From: Desulfobacterales bacterium
Lineage (GTDB): Bacteria > Desulfobacterota > Desulfobacteria > Desulfobacterales > JAUCGF01
Reading direction: 5' to 3'
NCBI GenBank assembly: GCA_029940345.1
Contig: JAOZRC010000011.1
Span: 11,678-22,005, forward strand
DNA length: 10,328 nt
Shown: in pieces, positions 5,212 to 10,328 of the stretch
Numbering within the stretch: the stretch's first letter is position 1
Layout of the letters: each line of letters starts with the position of its first letter
The notes under the pieces: generated by a model
What the model was told of the DNA's origin: nothing
The model's database searches: none
What the model saw: only the letters and a program-made list of their open reading frames with translations
Made by a program: the position numbers and the translations under genes

Positions 5212-6172
5212 TGGCACTAAATGTCTAAAAATTAATCCAAGAGGGTTTTACACCGTCTGCGTGTTGATTGCGCTACTTTTTATATCTTACGGCTGCACAA
5301 CCGTTTCAAATATCGGAGATGGTATTAGCAAAAGGACGAAAAAGGTCATTCGAAGCATTAAAGCACCCAAAGGCAATTTAAGCAAAAAAATCGGGTTCAT
5401 TCTTTTTGAAAACAAAACCTTGTTTAAAAAAAACAATCTTGAAGCTGATTTTACCAAACGATTGGGTGAATCGGTAAAACAAAAATGTCCCTCCGTTATC
5501 GTGGTCATGCCCGGGGATAAGGACTTTCCTAATATTTTAGCTGCGCTTCCCAGACATCCCTCGGGGCGCATCGACAATATGGTGCTTGCGAATATCGCTA
5601 AACAACTGGGGCTTAGTGCGATTGTTACCGGAAGTCTCCACGATATCAGCGAAAGTGCTGAAGAAAAAGGGATATTATGGTTTAAAGATATTCATAATTT
5701 TATCAGTACAAAATTGATTGTTGAAGTTTTTGACTCTCAATCAGCCGCAAAACTACTTGATAATGTTTATGTTCATGAATCCGAGGTTGGTGAAACAGAG
5801 TATGAGATGATCAGAGCCAAGAAGGCGGACGGCTTGCCTGAATTGGAGGTTGCCCTCGAAAATATAGCTATTGAGATGGGCGAAGAAATTTGTGAAGAAG
5901 TTGCCAAGCAACCTTGGCGGGCGTATATTGTTGCGGTGAATGAAAAGACGGCGACGATTTCTTCGGGAAGCCAAGTGGGTATTAAACCGGGTGATCGGTT
6001 TGATATTTACAGCGCCGGCACTATTCTCAACGGAACCGGCGGTCAAAGTTTCCATATGCCAGGCCAAAAAATCGGAGAATTGAAAATCACGGATGTTGAA
6101 CCCGGAAGTCTTCAAGCGCTTTTAACCGATGGGGAAATGAAACAAGGTGATTATATTAAGCATCAAGAATAA
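5201..6172 (+). CDS. Probable lipoprotein with CsgG/FlgT-like domains
   Basis: A 323-aa protein counted from ATG 5201. A basic N-terminus and a hydrophobic stretch (about 16-30) lead to SYGC with Cys32, a lipobox that departs from consensus at -3 (Ser) but is still plausible for signal peptidase II. The mature part has a KKIGFILFEN strand (62-71), a regulated alpha/beta segment to LGLSAIVTGSL (136-146) as in CsgG/LpoB/FlgT-type periplasmic domains, then a helix and a C-terminal beta domain starting WRAYIVAVNEKTATISSGSQ (239-258), with GIKPGDRFDIY and a GQKIGELKITDVEPG strand as in the FlgT C-terminal domain. An envelope-assembly role is inferred; the exact function is unknown. It overlaps queF by 11 nt and is followed by the hairpin at 6204-6242. 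Confidence 0.75.
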   Translation: MATDGTKCLKINPRGFYTVCVLIALLFISYGCTTVSNIGDGISKRTKKVIRSIKAPKGNLSKKIGFILFENKTLFKKNNLEADFTKRLGESVKQKCPSVIVVMPGDKDFPNILAALPRHPSGRIDNMVLANIAKQLGLSAIVTGSLHDISESAEEKGILWFKDIHNFISTKLIVEVFDSQSAAKLLDNVYVHESEVGETEYEMIRAKKADGLPELEVALENIAIEMGEEICEEVAKQPWRAYIVAVNEKTATISSGSQVGIKPGDRFDIYSAGTILNGTGGQSFHMPGQKIGELKITDVEPGSLQALLTDGEMKQGDYIKHQE

Positions 6173-6203
6173 GAGCCTGTCTGATAATTTGGAGATTCCA
6201 TGG

Positions 6204-6242
6204 TTGAAGATGATAACCAAGCATATTTCATATCATCTTCAA
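6204..6242. terminator. 12-bp hairpin after the queF-lipoprotein pair
   Basis: TTGAAGATGATA (6204-6215) pairs perfectly with TATCATCTTCAA (6231-6242) over a 15-nt loop. It lies 32 nt after the lipoprotein stop. The stem is AT-rich and no T-run follows, so it is a weak candidate for an intrinsic terminator; it may instead protect the 3' end or be a protein-binding site. Confidence 0.35.
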
Positions 6243-6255
6243 TTGTAGCGTCATA

Positions 6256-6283
6256 TTCGTAAAATCTGGTTCGTAAAATTTGG
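6256..6283 (+). repeat. Tandem 14-bp direct repeat just upstream of dinB
   Basis: TTCGTAAAATCTGG (6256-6269) is followed without a gap by TTCGTAAAATTTGG (6270-6283), 13 of 14 bases identical. The second unit ends 7 nt before the dinB ATG. It could be an operator in the leader or at the start of translation, or a small duplication. No recognisable LexA box was seen. Confidence 0.6.
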
Positions 6284-6290
6284 CCTAAGA

Positions 6291-7391
6291 ATGCCATCAA
6301 TCCGCAAGATCATTCATATTGATATGGATGCCTTTTATGCATCCGTGGAGCAACGGGACAGACCGGAATTGAAAGGGCAACCGGTTATCGTGGGCGGTGA
6401 CCCGCAAAGTCGGGGGGTTGTTGCGGCCTGTTCCTATGAGGCCCGATCTTTCGGTATTCATTCGGCAATGCCCGCCAGGCAAGCCTATAAAAGATGTCCC
6501 CAAGCTGTCTTCCTAAAACCCCGGTTTGAAGTTTATAAAGCGGTGTCCACCCAGATAAGATCTGTTTTCCATGAGTATACGGATATTGTTGAGCCGCTCT
6601 CTTTGGATGAAGCCTTTCTGGATGTTACGGCAAACACAAATGGCGCCTCGTCGGCGACACTGATTGCCCAAGCGATATTAAAAGCGATTTATGACCGCAC
6701 CGGTCAACTGACAGCTTCAGCCGGAGTCTCCTTTAATAAATTTCTTGCAAAAGTGGCATCGGACTATCAAAAACCGCGAGGGCTTACGGTCATCACCCCC
6801 AATCAGGCGTGCTATTTTATTGACCGTCTTCCGATCAGAAAATTTTTTGGGGTTGGCAAGGTTACAGAACAAAAGATGCACCGCCTTGGAATAATGACGG
6901 GCGCGGATTTGAAAAAACTGGACCGGGAAAAACTGATCGCCGCTTTTGGTAAGGCCGGCAGCTATTTTTATGACATCGCCAACTGTAATGACAACAGACC
7001 GGTTCGTCCACATCGGAAACGTAAATCAATCGGCAGTGAAACCACCATGCCGTACGATGTGATTGATAAAACTTTGATAATTGATATATTGAAAAAAATT
7101 GCCTTTAAAGTCGAGGAGCGTCTGCGTCAAAGCGGGCACCAAGGCATTACGGTGACGCTTAAAGTCAAATATTTCGATTTTAAATGTATCACTCGAAGTA
7201 TGACTGTCACCGAGCCTTTAATGGATTCAAAGGTTATTATCAAATATATTCGCTTATTACTGCGCGATACGGAAGTCGGGTTGAAAAAAGTTCGTCTTTT
7301 GGGAATCACTGTCTCCAATTTTAATAGTGAATGTATAAAAAAGCTAAGATACACCCAAATTCCGTTGCCTTTCTATCAAACGCCAGTGTAA
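6291..7391 (+). CDS. dinB: DNA polymerase IV (Y-family translesion polymerase)
   Basis: A 366-aa Y-family polymerase that copies past damaged bases. The catalytic triad is Asp11 in IIHIDMDAFYASVEQ (7-21) and Asp106/Glu107 in PLSLDEAFLDV (102-112). Tyr16 sits at the steric-gate position that excludes ribonucleotides. RGVVAACSYEARSFGIHSAMPARQA (41-65) is the standard fingers segment, and KFFGVGKVTEQKMHRLGI in the thumb carries a helix-hairpin-helix. The little-finger domain is present (GSETTMPYDVID and on). Near the C-terminus QIPLPF fits the sliding-clamp binding pattern (Q-x-x-L-x-F). The length is usual. ATG 6291 gives the typical start, but only a weak AAGA lies ahead of it; the tandem repeat at 6256-6283 takes the place of a normal ribosome binding region. 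The gene converges on ahcY. Confidence 0.95.
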   Translation: MPSIRKIIHIDMDAFYASVEQRDRPELKGQPVIVGGDPQSRGVVAACSYEARSFGIHSAMPARQAYKRCPQAVFLKPRFEVYKAVSTQIRSVFHEYTDIVEPLSLDEAFLDVTANTNGASSATLIAQAILKAIYDRTGQLTASAGVSFNKFLAKVASDYQKPRGLTVITPNQACYFIDRLPIRKFFGVGKVTEQKMHRLGIMTGADLKKLDREKLIAAFGKAGSYFYDIANCNDNRPVRPHRKRKSIGSETTMPYDVIDKTLIIDILKKIAFKVEERLRQSGHQGITVTLKVKYFDFKCITRSMTVTEPLMDSKVIIKYIRLLLRDTEVGLKKVRLLGITVSNFNSECIKKLRYTQIPLPFYQTPV

Positions 7392-7406
7392 AAAGATATT
7401 TTTACA
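7387..7406. repeat. Perfect AT-rich hairpin across the dinB stop codon
   Basis: TGTAAAAA (7387-7394) pairs with TTTTTACA (7399-7406) around a GATA loop. The left arm contains the dinB stop TAA. Being A-run/T-run symmetrical, it might serve as a weak terminator for either strand. Confidence 0.35.
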
Positions 7407-7430
7407 TTCAACGCCCTTTGCTGACGAATC

Positions 7431-7461
7431 CGGAGTGCGATCATTGCTTTTTTGCACTCCG
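7431..7461. terminator. Hairpin between convergent dinB and ahcY; short member of the GGAGTGCGA repeat family
   Basis: CGGAGTGC (7431-7438) pairs with GCACTCCG (7454-7461) over a 15-nt loop, followed on the plus strand by AATTTTATAA. The place between two converging genes suits a bidirectional terminator, although the T-run is short. The left arm shares TCCGGAGTGCGA with the element at 4282-4388, so it may be a reduced copy of that repeat. A further 13-mer, AAAAGTGTAAACC at 7477-7489, matches the sub-terminal sequence of element copy B. Confidence 0.4.
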
Positions 7462-7504
7462 AATTTTATAATCACCAAAAGTGTAAACCGCTTTTAGGCT
7501 AAAA

Positions 7505-8929
7505 TCAATATCGGTAGTGATCCGGCTTAAACGGCCCTTCAACCGGCACACCGAGATAATCAGCCTGCTGTTGCGTCAGTTTGGTTAACCTGACGCCGAG
7601 TTTACCGATATGCAGGCGCGCCACTTCTTCATCAAGTTTTTTGGGCAGCGTAAAGACTTTGCGTTCATATTGTTCAGACGCCAGTTCGATCTGCGCCAGG
7701 CACTGATTTGTAAAGCTATTACTCATAACAAAGCTGGGATGACCGGTGGCGCATCCGAGATTAACCAGTCTTCCTTCCGCCAAAACAATAATGCTGCGAC
7801 CGGATTTGAGCGTCCACTTGTCCACCTGGGGTTTAATGGGCGTCTTATGACAATCCGGATTATCCGTTAAATGGGTCATTTCGATTTCGTTATCAAAATG
7901 CCCGATATTACAGATGATGGCTTCATTTTTCATCACATCCATATTTTTCCCGGTAATGACATGGTAACAACCGGTGGCGGTGATAAAAATATCACCTAAT
8001 GGTGCGGCGTCTTCCAACGTCATCACTTCATAGCCTTCCATGGCCGCTTGCAGGGCGCAAATCGGGTCAATTTCAGTAATGATAACGCGCGCGCCGAAAC
8101 CGCTCATTGACTGGGCGCATCCTTTACCCACATCGCCATACCCGCAGACAACCGCCACTTTGCCGGCGATCATAATATCAGTCGCGCGTTTCAATCCATC
8201 CGCCAGGGACTCCCGGCATCCGTAAAGATTGTCAAATTTTGATTTGGTTACCGCGTCATTGACATTAAACGCCGGAAAAAGCAGATCGCCGGTGCGGGCG
8301 AGTTGGTAAAGGCGGTGGACGCCGGTGGTTGTTTCTTCGGACACACCGCGAATGTTAGCCGCAATTTCAGTCCACTGCTTAGGATTGTGTTCATGGCTGA
8401 TTTTTAAACGATCTATCAAACAACTCATATCCGGGCTGTCATAAGATTTTTCCAAAAGAGCCGGGTCTTTTTCCACAAATACGCCTTGATGGACGTAGAG
8501 AGTGGCATCCCCGCCATCATCAACAATCAGATCGGGCCCGCTTCCATCCGGCCATGTCAACGCTTGTTCGGTACACCACCAGAACTCTTCAAGCGTTTCG
8601 CCTTTCCATGCAAACACCGCCGCCAGACCGCTCTTGGCCACCGCTGCAGCCGCATGGTCCTGGGTTGAAAAAATATTGCACGTCGCCCAGCGAATATCAG
8701 CACCCAGCGCTTTAAGCGTTTGGATAAGCATTGCGGTTTGGATCGTCATGTGCAGGCTGCCCATCACTTTAAATCCATTCAACGGCTTTTGCGGGCTATA
8801 TTTTTCCTGCACCGCCATCAGCCCAGGCATCTCGTTTTCGGCCAGTTCCATTTCCCTTAGACCCAACCCCGCCTGAGATAAATCAGCGACTTTGTAAGGT
8901 AGTGACAAATCAAGTTTGGCGACAGTCAT
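7505..8929 (-). CDS. ahcY: S-adenosylhomocysteine hydrolase
   Basis: Cleaves S-adenosylhomocysteine, the product of all SAM-dependent methylations, to adenosine and homocysteine, using bound NAD. From ATG 8929 the protein has 474 aa, the length of the bacterial form with an extra insertion in the substrate domain. Marks in order: [13 protein letters not shown] (60-72), [16 protein letters not shown] (81-96), the insertion around [41 protein letters not shown] with the active-site Lys/Asp (222-234), the NAD-binding [11 protein letters not shown] (262-272), and the C-terminal KPDHYRY, whose Lys-Tyr reach the neighbouring subunit. The start is chosen because [17 protein letters not shown] matches the family and an AGAGGAAAA lies about 8 nt upstream. 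A TTG at 8959, also with an AGGAG 7 nt upstream, would add 10 residues. It lies 51 nt after the metK stop, so the two are one operon. Confidence 0.96.
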   Translation of the reverse strand: MTVAKLDLSLPYKVADLSQAGLGLREMELAENEMPGLMAVQEKYSPQKPLNGFKVMGSLHMTIQTAMLIQTLKALGADIRWATCNIFSTQDHAAAAVAKSGLAAVFAWKGETLEEFWWCTEQALTWPDGSGPDLIVDDGGDATLYVHQGVFVEKDPALLEKSYDSPDMSCLIDRLKISHEHNPKQWTEIAANIRGVSEETTTGVHRLYQLARTGDLLFPAFNVNDAVTKSKFDNLYGCRESLADGLKRATDIMIAGKVAVVCGYGDVGKGCAQSMSGFGARVIITEIDPICALQAAMEGYEVMTLEDAAPLGDIFITATGCYHVITGKNMDVMKNEAIICNIGHFDNEIEMTHLTDNPDCHKTPIKPQVDKWTLKSGRSIIVLAEGRLVNLGCATGHPSFVMSNSFTNQCLAQIELASEQYERKVFTLPKKLDEEVARLHIGKLGVRLTKLTQQQADYLGVPVEGPFKPDHYRY

Positions 8930-8980
8930 TTTATTTTCCTCTTTTTTTGTATCCAACAATTCATATCTCCTGCTTTTGGT

Positions 8981-10150
8981 TTAAATACCTGCTTTTTCCC
9001 TGATCGCAGCCGCCATATTGGTTTGCTCCCATGTAAAATCGGAATCCTCTCGGCCGAAGTGGCCGTATGCAGACGTTTTACGATATATCGGCCTTAACAA
9101 ATCCAGATATTCGATAATGGCGGCCGGTCTCAAATCAAATAATTCATTGATAATTTCTCTAACGCTGCTTTCCGAAACAACCCCTGTACCCATCAGGTCC
9201 ACCATAACCGAAACCGGTTTGGCAACGCCAATGGCATACGCGACTTGGACTTCACATTTTTTTGCCAGTCCGGCCGCAACAATATTTTTGGCAATATGCC
9301 TACCCATGTAGGATGCGCTGCGGTCAACTTTGGATGGATCTTTACCGGAAAAACAACCGCCGCCGTGGCTACCTTGGCCACCGTAAGTGTCTACGATAAT
9401 TTTACGGCCAGTCACGCCACAATCGCCCATCGGCCCTCCGATGACAAACTTGCCCGTGGGATTGATAAAATAGCGCGTATCACCGTCGACCATATCCATC
9501 GGGATCACCTTTTTAATGACTTCTTCTATAATCGCATCCCTTAGTTTTTCATAAGTGATATCCGGTTTATGCTGGGCCGAAACAACCACTGTATCAATTC
9601 GCTTGGGCGTTCCGTTGGCATATTCGATGGTAACCTGGGACTTGCCATCCGGCCTTAAAAAATCAAGCGCTCCATTTTTTCTGACAGTAGTCAGCCGTTG
9701 CGTGAGTTTATGAGCGTACATTATGGGCATGGGCATCAATTCAGGAGTTTCATCAGAAGCAAATCCGAACATCAGGCCCTGATCGCCGGCACCTTGCTCT
9801 TTGTAAAGACCTTCATCGGTGTTTACGCCCTGGGCAATATCAGATGATTGCCGGTCAATACTGGTTATAACGGAACAAGTGCGCCAATCAAATCCCATTT
9901 GGGAAGAATGATACCCGATATCGCGAATCGTATCCCGCACGATCTGGGGCATATCCACATAACAATCGGTGGTAATTTCACCGGCGATAAAAGCGATACC
10001 GGTGGTCACCAACGTTTCACACGCTACGCGGCATTTTTTATCTTTAGCGATGATTGAATCCAATATTGAATCAGAGATAGCGTCGGCAACTTTATCCGGA
10101 TGGCCTTCGGTCACTGATTCGGATGTAAATAAAAATGATTCCTGGTTCAT
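8981..10150 (-). CDS. metK: S-adenosylmethionine synthetase (methionine adenosyltransferase)
   Basis: Makes S-adenosylmethionine from methionine and ATP with release of phosphate and diphosphate. The 389-aa length is normal. [16 protein letters not shown] (8-23) has the GHPDK ATP/metal motif; [10 protein letters not shown] lies at 120-129; [31 protein letters not shown] runs from 228 to 258; and [17 protein letters not shown] lies at 263-279 (Cys266 replaces the usual Ala of GGGAFSGKD). The C-terminal domain is complete. A strong AAGGAG stands 7 nt before the ATG at 10150. It is the first gene of the metK-ahcY operon, placing SAM synthesis and SAH removal under joint control. No SAM or SAH riboswitch is recognisable in the 5' region. 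Confidence 0.97.
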   Translation of the reverse strand: MNQESFLFTSESVTEGHPDKVADAISDSILDSIIAKDKKCRVACETLVTTGIAFIAGEITTDCYVDMPQIVRDTIRDIGYHSSQMGFDWRTCSVITSIDRQSSDIAQGVNTDEGLYKEQGAGDQGLMFGFASDETPELMPMPIMYAHKLTQRLTTVRKNGALDFLRPDGKSQVTIEYANGTPKRIDTVVVSAQHKPDITYEKLRDAIIEEVIKKVIPMDMVDGDTRYFINPTGKFVIGGPMGDCGVTGRKIIVDTYGGQGSHGGGCFSGKDPSKVDRSASYMGRHIAKNIVAAGLAKKCEVQVAYAIGVAKPVSVMVDLMGTGVVSESSVREIINELFDLRPAAIIEYLDLLRPIYRKTSAYGHFGREDSDFTWEQTNMAAAIREKAGI

Positions 10151-10181
10151 AAAGTAGCTCCTTTTTCAAACGATATTTTTT

Positions 10182-10286
10182 TTATTTATTAGTTGTGTGA
10201 TTATTTTCAGCGTGAAGACACCGTTTCGCAATGCTGACTAAATAACTTTCCCGTTTAGCGCTTTTTATAATCTTCTCGTCAGTCAT
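10182..10286 (-). CDS. Possible 34-aa small ORF upstream of metK
   Basis: From ATG 10286 to TAA 10182 the frame reads MTDEKIIKSAKRESYLVSIA followed by KRCLHAENNHTTNK. It is basic, without a signal peptide or membrane segment. There is no strong ribosome binding site (an AGG lies about 15 nt upstream). It ends 31 nt ahead of the metK ATG. It may be a leader peptide, a small gene or chance; the region also has to carry the metK promoter, which I could not assign with confidence. Confidence 0.2.
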   Translation of the reverse strand: MTDEKIIKSAKRESYLVSIAKRCLHAENNHTTNK

Positions 10287-10328
10287 AAGTTCTTGTAACC
10301 TACTGAAATTATTGATATTTTAAAAATG

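Noticed and set aside
8981..10150. Several plus-strand frames of 60-99 aa opposite metK and ahcY
   Set aside because: They are antisense shadows of highly conserved genes with no motifs of their own.
10151..10328. Possible SAM or SAH riboswitch ahead of metK
   Set aside because: The conserved cores of the SAM classes and of the SAH riboswitch were not found in the visible 5' region.

Overview
The window looks like a chromosomal segment of a moderate-GC Gram-negative bacterium, most likely of the Desulfobacterota (former Deltaproteobacteria). This is inferred from the adjacent metK-ahcY pair, the PilZ/cNMP signalling proteins, the lipoprotein, frequent TTG starts and many intergenic inverted-repeat elements. 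No rRNA, tRNA, CRISPR array, integrase or transposase gene is visible.

Layout: bases 1-308 (+) are the C-terminal end of a PKD-like surface or secreted protein. Bases 436-717 are a transposase-less, MITE-like element with 26-bp perfect terminal inverted repeats and paired internal hairpins. From 4205 down to 768 runs a minus-strand series: a 56-aa small protein, ogt (DNA alkyl transfer repair), a cNMP-binding + PilZ protein, a short cNMP-binding protein, and a glycosyltransferase of the DUF3524/GTDC1 type (tRNA-queuosine mannosyltransferase-like). The series is interrupted twice by one MITE-like family (1966-2119 and 3853-4026), both copies with 12-bp terminal inverted repeats and 8-bp flanking duplications. 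Bases 4206-4797 are intergenic, with a third inverted-repeat element and a good promoter. On the plus strand follow queF (7-deazaguanine reductase of queuosine synthesis), an overlapping lipoprotein gene and dinB (Pol IV). Convergent to dinB, on the minus strand, lies metK followed by ahcY (SAM synthesis and SAH hydrolysis).

How the genes work together: metK and ahcY form the activated-methyl cycle. SAM is also the ribosyl donor of QueA, which acts after QueF. QueF (preQ0 to preQ1) and the GTDC1-like glycosyltransferase (possible decoration of queuosine in tRNA) are two ends of one tRNA modification pathway, about 3 kb apart on opposite strands. Ogt and DinB are both DNA-damage functions but are not in one operon. 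The two tandem cNMP-binding proteins, one with PilZ, suggest a signalling pair that joins a CRP-type sensor to c-di-GMP.

The most striking content is the set of non-coding mobile-like elements. Removing the copy at 3853-4026 plus one 8-bp duplication joins the stop of the small gene to an internal ATG of ogt with only 12 nt between them. This implies that the insertion split an operon and now supplies the annotated start codon of ogt.
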